DNA from: SIG454 sp045646365
Lineage (GTDB): Bacteria; Bacillota; Clostridia; Monoglobales; Monoglobaceae
DNA length: 64,000 nt
NCBI GenBank assembly: GCA_045646365.1
Contig: JAZRKP010000083.1
Location: 1 to 64,000, forward strand
Direction: 5' to 3'
Below are positions 1 to 9,014 of this stretch, piece after piece. The notes beneath the pieces are model-generated. The model made no database searches. It was not told the DNA's origin and saw only the letters and a list, made by a program, of their open reading frames with translations. Every line of letters starts with the position of its first letter. Position 1 is the first letter of the stretch. The translations under genes and the position numbers were made by a program.

Positions 1-1347
1 TATCAGTTCTGGTTTGCGATATTGGGCCTTAACAAACTCGGCGCGATCGCGATTCCGGCGACAAGCCAGCTTCAGGCACATGATTTCGAGTACCGGTTCA
101 GGACCGCGGGCATTACGGCAGTCATCTGCACGGATACCGACGATACAGCCAATCAGATCGACATAGCCTGCAAAAACTATGACGGAATGAAGCACAAGAT
201 CATTGTCAACGGAAGCAGAGACGGCTGGCGGAGTTTTGATGAAGAATACACGATGTACAGCTCTCACTTCCGCCGCACGGATCTGTCTCCCTGCGGAAAA
301 GATCTGATGCTGATGTATTTCACATCGGGGACTTCGGGCTATCCGAAAATTGCCGCTCATGATTACCGGTATCCGCTCGGCCATTTCCATACGGCAAAAT
401 ACTGGCACGCAGTGAATCCGGACGGACTGCATTTTACTATTTCCGATACCGGATGGGCTAAAGCAATGTGGGGTAAGCTTTACGGACAATGGCTCTGCGA
501 GGCGGCTACATTTGTTTATGATTTTGACAGATTTGATGCGGCAGATATTCTTCCAATGTTCGCAAAATATCAAATAACAACATTCTGTGCTCCACCAACA
601 ATGCTCAGAATGATGGTTAAACAGGATATTTCAAAATACGATTTTTCATCAGTTAAGCATATGTCAACTGCCGGGGAAGCTCTTAACCCTGAGGTTTACA
701 GACAATTTGAAAAGGCGACAGGACTTCAGATTATTGAGGGATTTGGTCAGTCTGAAAGTACGATGATAATCGGTAATATGGTTGGTGCACCACATAAAAT
801 CGGTTCAATGGGTAAGCCTGCTCCAATCTATGATGTTTCCTTGGTTGATTCTGACGGAAACCCTGTTAAAACAAGTGAAAACGGTGAAATTGTTATCAAT
901 GTTAAAGATGGGGCACCTTGCGGATTATTTACAGGCTACTACGGCGATGCTGAGAAAACGGCAGAGGTATGGTATGACGGATACTACCATACAGGCGATG
1001 TTGCGTGGAGAGATGAAGACGGGTATTACTGGTATGTGGGTCGTGTTGATGATGTTATTAAATCTTCGGGTTACAGAATCGGACCATTTGAAATTGAAAG
1101 CGTAATTATGGAACTTCCTTATGTTCTTGAATGTGGTGTTTCACCAGTTCCGGACGAGGTAAGAGGACAGATTGTTAAAGCGAGCATCGTTTTGGTGCCT
1201 GGAACTGAGCCGACAGAGGAACTTAAGAAAGAAATCCAGACATATGTTAAGGAGAAAACTGCTCCTTATAAATATCCGAGAATTGTTGAGTTTAAGGAAA
1301 GTCTTCCTAAAACAGTAAGCGGAAAAATTCAGAGAAATAAACTTTAA
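1..1347 (+). CDS. Acyl-CoA synthetase (AMP-forming), 5'-truncated by window edge
   Basis: The frame is open from base 1, so only the 3' part (448 codons plus stop) is present. It belongs to the ANL adenylate-forming family, which activates a carboxylic acid as acyl-AMP and then transfers it to CoA. Visible core motifs are the A3 phosphate loop YFTSGTSGYPK, the A5 motif GFGQSES, the A7 motif YYHTGDVA, the A8 hinge GRVDDVIKSSGYRIG and the A10 motif SGKIQR with the catalytic lysine close to the C-terminus. The sequence most resembles acetyl/medium-chain acyl-CoA synthetases, but the substrate cannot be read from it. GC content is about 50% over bases 1-540 and about 39% over 541-900. Arg and Pro codons switch from CGG/CGC and CCG to AGA and CCA/CCT near base 500. 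Confidence 0.9.
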   Translation, partial: YQFWFAILGLNKLGAIAIPATSQLQAHDFEYRFRTAGITAVICTDTDDTANQIDIACKNYDGMKHKIIVNGSRDGWRSFDEEYTMYSSHFRRTDLSPCGKDLMLMYFTSGTSGYPKIAAHDYRYPLGHFHTAKYWHAVNPDGLHFTISDTGWAKAMWGKLYGQWLCEAATFVYDFDRFDAADILPMFAKYQITTFCAPPTMLRMMVKQDISKYDFSSVKHMSTAGEALNPEVYRQFEKATGLQIIEGFGQSESTMIIGNMVGAPHKIGSMGKPAPIYDVSLVDSDGNPVKTSENGEIVINVKDGAPCGLFTGYYGDAEKTAEVWYDGYYHTGDVAWRDEDGYYWYVGRVDDVIKSSGYRIGPFEIESVIMELPYVLECGVSPVPDEVRGQIVKASIVLVPGTEPTEELKKEIQTYVKEKTAPYKYPRIVEFKESLPKTVSGKIQRNKL

Positions 1348-1355
1348 TATTCAGA

Positions 1356-1387
1356 CAGGATAAACACCTTTTGATGTGTTTATCCTG
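1356..1387 (+). terminator. Hairpin after the acyl-CoA synthetase gene
   Basis: CAGGATAAACAC (1356-1367) pairs perfectly with GTGTTTATCCTG (1376-1387) across an 8-base loop. It lies 9 bases after the stop codon and runs straight into the -35 box of the dxs promoter. There is no long T tract on either side, so termination is likely but may be inefficient. Confidence 0.55.
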
Positions 1388-1416
1388 TTGACATTTAGGG
1401 GGAAATAGTTTATAAT
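1388..1416 (+). promoter_or_regulatory. SigA-type promoter for dxs
   Basis: Perfect consensus: TTGACA at 1388-1393, a 17-base spacer, and TATAAT at 1411-1416. It probably drives the long dxs-to-ftsY run, because no other clear promoter or terminator is seen before 13490. Confidence 0.85.
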
Positions 1417-1467
1417 AATTATTTGGGATAAAACAATATCTTAAAATACAGGAAAGCGATAAAATCT

Positions 1468-3321
1468 ATGAGTTTACTGGACAAAATCAAATCTTCACAG
1501 GACTTGAAAAAACTTAGTTTTAGTGAAACAAAAATTCTTTGTGAAGATATTCGAAAATTTTTAGTTGAAAAAGTTTCGCAAAGCGGTGGACATCTTGCGT
1601 CAAATCTTGGTGCAGTTGAACTTACCGTTGCTTTGCATCGCTCTCTTGAGTTGGAAAAAGACAAAATTGTGTGGGACGTGGGACATCAGTCTTATGTCCA
1701 TAAAATTCTGACTAACCGAAAAGATGATTTTGAAAATCTCAGATGTATGGACGGATTATCAGGATTCCCTAAAACTGAAGAAGATGAGCGTGACGCTTTT
1801 AATACGGGACATAGCTCGACTTCAATTTCTGCTGCAATAGGAATGGCTGTCGGGAATAAACTGCAAGGTGAAGACGGTGTTGTTGTTGCAGTAATCGGGG
1901 ACGGAGCAATGACGGGCGGTATGGCGTATGAGGCTCTTAATCATGCAGGAAGTCTGCAGATTCCAATGATTATAATTCTCAACGATAACGGAATCGCTAT
2001 TTCGCCAAGCGTTGGATTGCTTTCTACCCAATTCAATAAAATGAGAAAAAGTCCGTGGTATTTTGCGTTTAAGCGTAATCTTAAAAAGGTGGTAAGAAAA
2101 ATACCGCTTCTGGGAAAACCTCTTGAAAAGACTTTTTCGTATATAAAAGATGCACTAAAGCGTGTTTTCGTTAAAGACGGAATGTTTGAAAGCCTTGGTG
2201 TAAAATATATGGGGCCTGCTGATGGGCACGATATTGAGGAATTGGAGCTCCTTTTGAATGAGGCGAAAAAGAGTAAGGAACTGACGGTTATCCATATTCA
2301 AACAAAGAAGGGAAAAGGGTATACACCAGCTGAGGAAAATCCTGAGTTTTTCCACGGTGTTGCACCGTTTGATAAAGAAACAGGTGAAACTGTTAAATGT
2401 GAAGAAAAGTCCTTTTCAGATGTTTTTGGAGAAACCCTTGTTGAGCTTGCGGAAAGTAATGATAAAATAGTTGGAATAACTGCGGCAATGCCTGACGGAA
2501 CAGGATTGAAAAATTTTGCTGAGAAATTTCCTGACAGATTTTTTGATGTTGGGATTGCAGAGGAACACGCCGTAACATTCTCAGCAGGACTTGCGAAAAA
2601 TGGGATGATTCCTGTGTTTGCGGTTTATTCAACATTCCTGCAAAGAGGCTATGACCAGCTCATACACGATGTTGCGCTCCAAAATCTGCATTGTATTTTC
2701 GCAGTTGACAGAGCAGGGATTGTTGGAAAAGACGGAGAAACGCACCAAGGTGTTTTTGATTTATCATATTTTTCACATATTCCAAATTTTACGGTTATGG
2801 CACCTCAAAATGGGATTGAACTTAAAATGATGCTTGAATATGCGGTGAATAACTGCACGGGACCTGTGGCAATCCGTTATCCAAGAGGAAAGGCGGAAAT
2901 TACAGAGATGTGTGATGAAATTTGTTGCGGTAAAGGTGTTATATTAAAAGACGGAAATGATGTCGCACTGTTTGCGATTGGTTCATCTGTTGCAGATGCC
3001 CTTAAAGCTTCTGAGATTCTAGGAAAGGCGGGAATAAACTGTGCGGTTGTAAATTCAAGGTTTTTAAAACCACTTGATGACGAACTGTTTCAAAGATATA
3101 TAAATAAATGCAAAGTTTGCGGAACAGTTGAAGAAAATGTTAATGTTGGCGGATTATATACTGCAATCAAGGGGATTTCTGATAAGCATATAGAGTGCTG
3201 TGCTCTTCCCTGTGAGCCAATTAAACAGGGGACAGCTGATGAAATTAAGAGAAAATACAGTATAGACGGACAAGGTATTGCAGATAAAATATTGAAAATA
3301 ATGGATAAACAGGTGTTATAA
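1468..3321 (+). CDS. dxs: 1-deoxy-D-xylulose-5-phosphate synthase
   Basis: Thiamine-diphosphate enzyme that condenses pyruvate and glyceraldehyde-3-phosphate to DXP, the first step of the non-mevalonate isoprenoid pathway. At 617 residues it has the usual length. The N-terminal GGHLASNLG and the TPP/Mg motif GDGAMTGG (about residues 144-151) are clear, as is the central transketolase-type pyrimidine-binding block (DRAGIVGKDGETHQG) and a C-terminal transketolase domain. The ATG at 1468 has only a modest upstream AGGAAAG, but the protein begins where the family begins. It is the first gene after a consensus promoter. Its stop overlaps the start of tlyA (TAATG), which implies translational coupling; dxs-tlyA-nadK-recN is a common clostridial order. 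Confidence 0.97.
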   Translation: MSLLDKIKSSQDLKKLSFSETKILCEDIRKFLVEKVSQSGGHLASNLGAVELTVALHRSLELEKDKIVWDVGHQSYVHKILTNRKDDFENLRCMDGLSGFPKTEEDERDAFNTGHSSTSISAAIGMAVGNKLQGEDGVVVAVIGDGAMTGGMAYEALNHAGSLQIPMIIILNDNGIAISPSVGLLSTQFNKMRKSPWYFAFKRNLKKVVRKIPLLGKPLEKTFSYIKDALKRVFVKDGMFESLGVKYMGPADGHDIEELELLLNEAKKSKELTVIHIQTKKGKGYTPAEENPEFFHGVAPFDKETGETVKCEEKSFSDVFGETLVELAESNDKIVGITAAMPDGTGLKNFAEKFPDRFFDVGIAEEHAVTFSAGLAKNGMIPVFAVYSTFLQRGYDQLIHDVALQNLHCIFAVDRAGIVGKDGETHQGVFDLSYFSHIPNFTVMAPQNGIELKMMLEYAVNNCTGPVAIRYPRGKAEITEMCDEICCGKGVILKDGNDVALFAIGSSVADALKASEILGKAGINCAVVNSRFLKPLDDELFQRYINKCKVCGTVEENVNVGGLYTAIKGISDKHIECCALPCEPIKQGTADEIKRKYSIDGQGIADKILKIMDKQVL

Positions 3322-4118
3322 TGGCGAAAGAAAGATTGGATGTTTTCTTATTTGAAAATGGTTATGCAAAGAGCAGAACTGCGGCACAAGCCCTGATTAT
3401 GGAAGGGATTGTCTATGTTGATAACCAGAAGGCAATGAAAGCCGGAGATATGGTTGCAGGGACAGAAAAAATTGAGGTAAGAGGTAAGACGCTTGAATAT
3501 GTGAGCCGTGGCGGGTTAAAACTTGAAAAAGCTATGAAAAGCTTTGAAATTTCTCTTTCGGATTGTGTTTGTATGGATATTGGTGCATCAACGGGCGGAT
3601 TTACAGACTGTATGCTTAAAAACGGTGCGAAAAAGGTTTATTCCGTAGATGTCGGGTATGGTCAGCTTGCCTGGAGCTTAAGACAGGACGAACGAGTTGT
3701 TAATATGGAAAGAACCAATATAAGGTATGTTGAAAGAGAAAACATTGATGATGACCTTGATTTCTTTTCAGTTGATGTTTCGTTCATTTCTTTGAAAAAA
3801 GTGCTTCCTGTTGCGTATAATCTTTTAAAAGAAAACGGAAAAGGTGCTTGCCTTATTAAACCACAGTTTGAGGCAGGTCGGGAGAAAGTCGGTAAAAAAG
3901 GTGTGGTCAGGGATATTTCAGTGCATAAAGAGGTTATAGAAAATGTCCTTGAGTTTACAAAGGAGATAGGATTTTCTGTGAAAGGACTTGATTTTTCACC
4001 GATAAAAGGTCCTGAAGGTAATATTGAATATCTTATGTTCGTTGAAAAAACGGATGAGGAATCAGTTGTATTTGATATAGATAAGATTGTGGAGATGTCA
4101 CATACATTGAATTTATAA
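3321..4118 (+). CDS. tlyA: TlyA family rRNA 2'-O-methyltransferase (hemolysin A-like)
   Basis: Predicted SAM-dependent ribose methyltransferase acting on 16S/23S rRNA. Residues about 3-65 form an S4 RNA-binding domain (RLDVFLFENGYAKSR). A FtsJ/RrmJ-type Rossmann methyltransferase follows, with the SAM motif DIGASTGGFTDC and SVDVGYGQLAW. The 265-residue length is normal for the family. The ATG overlaps the dxs stop by one base. The name hemolysin is historical; I see no toxin feature. Confidence 0.93.
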   Translation: MAKERLDVFLFENGYAKSRTAAQALIMEGIVYVDNQKAMKAGDMVAGTEKIEVRGKTLEYVSRGGLKLEKAMKSFEISLSDCVCMDIGASTGGFTDCMLKNGAKKVYSVDVGYGQLAWSLRQDERVVNMERTNIRYVERENIDDDLDFFSVDVSFISLKKVLPVAYNLLKENGKGACLIKPQFEAGREKVGKKGVVRDISVHKEVIENVLEFTKEIGFSVKGLDFSPIKGPEGNIEYLMFVEKTDEESVVFDIDKIVEMSHTLNL

Positions 4119-4133
4119 AAGGAGGTATGTTTC

Positions 4134-4985
4134 GTGAATAGGATTGCTGTAATTCCAAATACGGATAAAGATACAGAACTTAAAGCTACATACGAACTTG
4201 TTGAAATCCTAAATTCATTTGGTAAAGAAGTAATTATTGACAGAAGTATCGGGTTTGAAAAGGCAGACTATGTCCGTGAAGTTGAGAAGAGTGAAATATC
4301 CAGAGCGGATATGATTGTTGTTCTTGGCGGAGATGGAACGATTTTGGAAATTGCGGATGAGGCTGCTAAATATAATACCCCGATTTTAGGGATAAATCTG
4401 GGGAATCTTGGATTTTTGACTCAGGCAGAAGAAATTTCAAAAGATATTTTTGAAGATATTTTCAGCGATAATTATACTGTAAGAGAAAGTATGATGCTAC
4501 GCGCAACGGTTTATGAAAACCAAGAGATAACAGGGGAGTTTACGGCGCTTAATGATATTGTTATTAAGGGCGAGCTTGCGAGAATGGTAAATATTAAGCT
4601 TGATATTGACGGGACAAATACTAATAATTATCCGGCAGATGGTGTTATAATCGCAACGGCAACCGGTTCAACGGCATATTCGTTATCTGCAGGCGGGGCT
4701 ATTGTTCACCCTGAACTTGATGCAATAATGATAACTCCAATATGTCCCCACACTTTAAAAGCGAGATGTATGCTTGTTCCTGATACGAAAACAGTTGAGG
4801 TTTCGTTTGCCAAGCCACACAGAAATAGTGCAATATTGAATGTAGACGGAAAGAGAAACTACACATTTGGTGAAAATGGGTGTGTGAAAATAGAGAAATC
4901 AGAACATAAGGTTCGGTTTATAAACTTGAATAAGAGAAATTTTTATGATATTGTAAGAGAAAAAATTGCGGACAGAACTATATAG
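4134..4985 (+). CDS. nadK: NAD kinase
   Basis: ATP-dependent phosphorylation of NAD to NADP. The diagnostic GGDGT lies at about residues 65-69, followed by the NLGNLGFLT block and the NAD-binding DGVIIATATGSTAYSLSAGG region. 283 residues is the usual length. The start is GTG at 4134, chosen because AAAAGGAGGT lies at ideal spacing and the protein then begins exactly with the family's MNRIAVIPN. It sits 15 bases after tlyA. In many Clostridia an argR/ahrC repressor gene lies between nadK and recN; here recN follows directly. Confidence 0.96.
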   Translation: MNRIAVIPNTDKDTELKATYELVEILNSFGKEVIIDRSIGFEKADYVREVEKSEISRADMIVVLGGDGTILEIADEAAKYNTPILGINLGNLGFLTQAEEISKDIFEDIFSDNYTVRESMMLRATVYENQEITGEFTALNDIVIKGELARMVNIKLDIDGTNTNNYPADGVIIATATGSTAYSLSAGGAIVHPELDAIMITPICPHTLKARCMLVPDTKTVEVSFAKPHRNSAILNVDGKRNYTFGENGCVKIEKSEHKVRFINLNKRNFYDIVREKIADRTI

Positions 4986-5002
4986 GAAAGGGGGATTTAA
5001 CT

Positions 5003-6685
5003 GTGCTTAAAGAGTTATACATAAAGAATGTGGCAGTTATTGATGAGGCTGTGATTGAGTTTGAAAATGGCTTTAATGTACTGACAGGCGAAACGGGTGC
5101 AGGAAAGTCCATTCTTATAGATTCTATAAATATGGTTATCGGAAGCCGTTCGAGTAAGGAAATTGTCAGAACGGGAACTGATAAAGCAGTTGTAAATGCA
5201 ACTTTTGAAGTTAATTCTGAAAAGGTTGAGAGCCTGCTTTCCGAATACGGTATTGAAACTGATGACGGGAATATTATGCTTAGCAGACAAATTTCAGCAG
5301 AAGGGAAAAGTGTTTGCAGATGTAATGGTATGATGCTTCCTCTTAATTGTATCAGAGAAATTGGTGAGCAACTTGTTGATATTCACGGACAACACGATAA
5401 CCAGAAAATAATGAATAAAAACAGCCATATTGATTTCCTTGACGGATATGGAAAAAATGTTGAATTGCTCTCTGTATATAAATCGGATTATGCGGAATAT
5501 AAGGAAATTCTTCATCAGCTTGAGGAACTTAATACGGACAAGGAAGAACGAGAGAGACGGCTTGATTTGATTTCTTATCAAATAAACGAGATTGAGGCGG
5601 CAAGGCTTAAAACGGCAGAGGATACTGAACTGGAAGAAAGACGAGCTTTTCTTTCAAATGCTGAAAAGATAATTTCGGGTGTCGAAACTGCATATGAGAC
5701 CTTGTATGGCGGAGAATATCAGGCATCTGCTTTTGATTTGGTTATGAAAGCGGAAAAAGAACTTTCAGGGGTTAAGGAATATGACAGTTCAATCTCGTCT
5801 TATGCGGAACGGCTTAACTCAGCTATGGCGGAAATTGAAGATATAACCTCTGAATTAAAATCATTTTTAAATAAAGCGGATTATTCAGCAGACGAACTTG
5901 ACGAAATTGAAAACAGGCTCAATGTTATAAATAATTTAAAGCGTAAATATGGAAATACTATCGAGGCTATAAATGAATATCTTGAGAAAATCAAGGAAGA
6001 ATATGATAAATTCTCTTATAGCGAGGAAAGTATAAAAGAATTGTGCGATAAAAAGATTGCTTGCGAAAAGAAGTTGGAAGAGTCGGCAGACAAATTGAGT
6101 AAATCAAGAAAAAAATCTGCAAAAGAGCTTGAAGTTAAAATTTCGTCGGAACTTTCGGACCTTGATATGCCCAATGTCAGATTTGTTGTTAAAATTGATG
6201 AGGGTGAATATACCGCAAATGGGAAAGATAAGGTTGAATTCTTGATATCTGCTAATGCGGGTGAAGAACCAAAGCCTATGAGCAAGATTGCATCAGGCGG
6301 TGAATTGTCCAGAATAATGCTTGCTATTAAGTCAGTTATGACTGATTCAGAGTATTCGGAAACAATGATTTTTGATGAAATTGACACGGGAGTCAGCGGA
6401 AGAGCAGCACAGAAAATTGCTGAAAAAATTGCTGGATTTTCAGGGAATTGTCAGGTGTTTGCAGTAACTCATTTATCACAGATTGCCGCAATGGCGGATA
6501 CGCATTTTCTTATAAAGAAAGACAGTGATGGCGAAAAAACTTATACAAAAGTGAAACGCCTTGAAAAAGAGGACAGAATTGCTGAACTTGGCAGAATTAT
6601 CGGTGGTGTTTCTGTTACGGAAACAACCCTCAGGAGTGCTCAGGAGATGCTTGAAATGGCAGATAATATGAAAAGTGGCAGGTAA
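5003..6685 (+). CDS. recN: DNA repair protein RecN
   Basis: SMC-like ATPase of double-strand break repair. Residues 29-38 carry the Walker A (GETGAGKSIL). A long central antiparallel coiled coil follows, then the ABC signature ASGGELSR and the Walker B MIFDEIDTGVSG with the catalytic glutamate region. 560 residues matches the family. The GTG start at 5003 follows AAAGGGGG and fits the conserved N-terminus MLKELYIKNV. It is in the same operon as nadK (17-base gap) and is followed after two bases by the RseC-like gene. Confidence 0.96.
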   Translation: MLKELYIKNVAVIDEAVIEFENGFNVLTGETGAGKSILIDSINMVIGSRSSKEIVRTGTDKAVVNATFEVNSEKVESLLSEYGIETDDGNIMLSRQISAEGKSVCRCNGMMLPLNCIREIGEQLVDIHGQHDNQKIMNKNSHIDFLDGYGKNVELLSVYKSDYAEYKEILHQLEELNTDKEERERRLDLISYQINEIEAARLKTAEDTELEERRAFLSNAEKIISGVETAYETLYGGEYQASAFDLVMKAEKELSGVKEYDSSISSYAERLNSAMAEIEDITSELKSFLNKADYSADELDEIENRLNVINNLKRKYGNTIEAINEYLEKIKEEYDKFSYSEESIKELCDKKIACEKKLEESADKLSKSRKKSAKELEVKISSELSDLDMPNVRFVVKIDEGEYTANGKDKVEFLISANAGEEPKPMSKIASGGELSRIMLAIKSVMTDSEYSETMIFDEIDTGVSGRAAQKIAEKIAGFSGNCQVFAVTHLSQIAAMADTHFLIKKDSDGEKTYTKVKRLEKEDRIAELGRIIGGVSVTETTLRSAQEMLEMADNMKSGR

Positions 6686-6687
6686 AA

Positions 6688-7074
6688 ATGCAGAAAAAGG
6701 GATATGTTGTTTTTTCAAACGAGGAAATTGCTAAAATTAGAATAAAACGAGAATCCTCCTGTGGCGGAAATTGTTCTCATTGTAAAGGTTGCGGAACCGA
6801 TGAACTTGTTTTAGAGGTCGAGAATATTTACGATTTGAAAACAGGTGAAACAGTTAATGTCTATATGGAGGATAAAGGGTTTATAAAAAAAGCCTTTATT
6901 GGATACGGTTTGTTGGTTTTCCTTGCTGTTTTCGGTGCAGTTTTAGGATATGGCGTGTTTGAGAATGAACTTGTGTCATTTGTGTTTTTAATCGTATTTT
7001 TTGTTGCTGGATTAAGTACTTTAAAAGTTGTTTTTAAAAGAAAGAGCAATGATATAAAAATTGAGAAAATATAA
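6688..7074 (+). CDS. RseC/MucC-type (SoxR-reducing) membrane protein
   Basis: 128-residue protein with a cysteine cluster at C25, C29, C32 and C35 (CGGNCSHCKGC), a short beta-rich segment, then two predicted membrane helices at about 69-89 and 94-114 and a basic C-tail. This is the layout of the RseC/MucC family, whose members are linked to SoxR reduction and redox control in other bacteria and often accompany Rnf-type electron transport. The Cys cluster may bind a metal or Fe-S centre; that is inference. It begins two bases after the recN stop. What it does in this organism cannot be told from the sequence. Confidence 0.8.
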   Translation: MQKKGYVVFSNEEIAKIRIKRESSCGGNCSHCKGCGTDELVLEVENIYDLKTGETVNVYMEDKGFIKKAFIGYGLLVFLAVFGAVLGYGVFENELVSFVFLIVFFVAGLSTLKVVFKRKSNDIKIEKI

Positions 7075-7086
7075 GGGATGGATTAA

Positions 7087-9000
7087 ATGCTGATTTCCAT
7101 TGACGGATTGTGTAAGAATTTTGGTGAAAAAAGAATACTCGATAATATATCACTGACCATAGAGGATAGAAATCGCTATGGTCTCATTGGCGTTAACGGA
7201 GCAGGAAAATCAACCCTTTTGAATATTATAATGGGAACTCTTAATTTTGAAGAAGGGAACATATATAAGGGCACTAATTTGTCCATTGGTTATCTTAAAC
7301 AAAACAACGGACTTGACCGTGAAAACAGTATTATTGACGAAATGAGAAGTGTTTTCTCTGATGTTTTAAAGGCACAGAGAGAAATGATAGAATATGGAGA
7401 AAAACTTGGCGAAATTGAGGATAAGACTAGTTCGGAATATAAAACCATAAGTGAGAAATACGGGAAATGTCAGGCTTTGATTGATAGCCGTGACGGATAT
7501 AATATTGATGTTAAAATCTCTATGATTTTAAACGGAATGGGATTTTCGGATAAGGATTTAAACACGGTTATAAGCACCCTGAGCGGTGGCGAGAAAACAA
7601 GGCTTGCTATAGCAAAATTGTTGCTTGAAGAACCGAATCTGCTTATTCTGGACGAGCCTACAAACCATCTGGATTTTAAAACTCTTTCGTGGCTTGAAGA
7701 GTATCTTCTTGAGTATAAGGGCAGTATTTTGGTTGTGTCTCATGACCGATATTTTCTTGATAAAATTGTTGAAACAGTGTTTGAGCTTGAAAGAGGAAAG
7801 CTTTATACATACAAAGGAAACTATTCTAAATATCTTGTGCTTCGTGAGGAACGACGGGAAAGACAGCAAAAAGAATATGAGGCTCAGCAGGCTGAAATTG
7901 CGAAAATGCAGACATATATTGATAAAAATCTTGCAAGAGCATCAACTGCGAATAGTGCAAAGTCCCGTATAAAGGCACTTGAAAATATGGAGATAGTCGA
8001 TAAACCTGATTCCGAGCTTAAGCCTATGCGACTTAAGTTCGAGAAAACAAAAGAGCCGTATAAGGATGTTCTTAAAGTGTCAGAACTGCAGATTTCTGTT
8101 GGGGATAATATTGTCTTATGTGAAAATATAAATCTTCATATCAGAAAAGGCGAAAAGATTGCAATAATCGGTGATAACGGGATTGGAAAATCTTCGTTTT
8201 TAAAAACAATTCAGGGACTTATTCCGTATCATAAAGGTCAGATTGAATGGGGAAAGAATGTTTCGATAAGTTATTATGAACAGGAAAATCTTAACTTGAA
8301 TCAGGATAAGATTGCGATTGATGAACTGTGGGACAGATTTCCGCATATAAACGAAACGGATATACGAAAGGTGCTTGGAAGTGTACTTCTCACCAAAGAT
8401 GATGTTTATAAACCCGTTAGGGTTATAAGCGGTGGAGAGAGGGCTAAGCTGGCGTTTTGTATTATAATGCTTGAAAAGGCGAATGTTATTATTCTTGACG
8501 AACCGACAAACCATCTTGATTTAATGTCGAAAGAAGTGCTTGAAAAAGCACTCTGTGATTATGACGGAACATTGATTTTCGTTTCCCACGACCGTTATTT
8601 GCTGAACAAAGTTCCTGATAAAATTGTTGAACTGGAAAAAGACGGAGTTTTCATAAGTGATGGCGGATTTGAAGATTATAAGGCAAGAAAAGAACTTATA
8701 AAGAGTGTTGCGGTTGAAGAGAAACCAGCTGGTGATATGGAAAAACCAAAGGGAAACTACAGGTCAAAAGAACAGAGAAAGCTGGATTCCCAAAGACGAA
8801 ACCGAATAAAAGAGCTTGAAAATCTTATCGAGAACACAGAAACTAAAATTGGCGAGACTGAGATTGAACTTACTCAGGAAGAAGTATTCTCTGATTATGT
8901 TCTGATGAATGAGAAGTGCGAAAATCTGGAAAAGTTAAAAAGTGAACTTGAATTATATTATGAAGAATGGACAATGTTGTCCGAAGAAACAGAAGGATAG
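7087..9000 (+). CDS. ABC-F family ATPase (637 aa)
   Basis: Soluble protein with two ABC ATPase domains and no membrane segment, the form of translation-acting ABC-F factors. Domain 1 has Walker A GVNGAGKST, signature LSGGEKTRLA and Walker B LLILDEPTNHLD. Domain 2 has GDNGIGKSS, ISGGERAKLA and VIILDEPTNHLD. A charged linker (about residues 240-310) and a C-terminal coiled coil (about 565-635) are typical of Uup/YdiF-like members. ABC-F proteins act at the ribosomal E site, either as housekeeping factors or as antibiotic target protectors. The location between repair and SMC genes suggests a housekeeping role. Start ATG 7087 follows AAGGGATGG. Confidence 0.93.
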   Translation: MLISIDGLCKNFGEKRILDNISLTIEDRNRYGLIGVNGAGKSTLLNIIMGTLNFEEGNIYKGTNLSIGYLKQNNGLDRENSIIDEMRSVFSDVLKAQREMIEYGEKLGEIEDKTSSEYKTISEKYGKCQALIDSRDGYNIDVKISMILNGMGFSDKDLNTVISTLSGGEKTRLAIAKLLLEEPNLLILDEPTNHLDFKTLSWLEEYLLEYKGSILVVSHDRYFLDKIVETVFELERGKLYTYKGNYSKYLVLREERRERQQKEYEAQQAEIAKMQTYIDKNLARASTANSAKSRIKALENMEIVDKPDSELKPMRLKFEKTKEPYKDVLKVSELQISVGDNIVLCENINLHIRKGEKIAIIGDNGIGKSSFLKTIQGLIPYHKGQIEWGKNVSISYYEQENLNLNQDKIAIDELWDRFPHINETDIRKVLGSVLLTKDDVYKPVRVISGGERAKLAFCIIMLEKANVIILDEPTNHLDLMSKEVLEKALCDYDGTLIFVSHDRYLLNKVPDKIVELEKDGVFISDGGFEDYKARKELIKSVAVEEKPAGDMEKPKGNYRSKEQRKLDSQRRNRIKELENLIENTETKIGETEIELTQEEVFSDYVLMNEKCENLEKLKSELELYYEEWTMLSEETEG

Positions 9001-9014
9001 AAAGGAGATATAAA

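Noticed and set aside
7087..9000. Acquired antibiotic-resistance ABC-F
   Set aside because: Lies inside a conserved housekeeping operon, has no leader attenuator and resembles Uup/YdiF-like factors; resistance cannot be supported.
8967..9014. Longer smc start at ATG 8967
   Set aside because: Overlaps the end of the ABC-F gene, lacks a ribosome binding site and adds 16 residues not found in SMC proteins; ATG 9015 has AAAGGAGAT.
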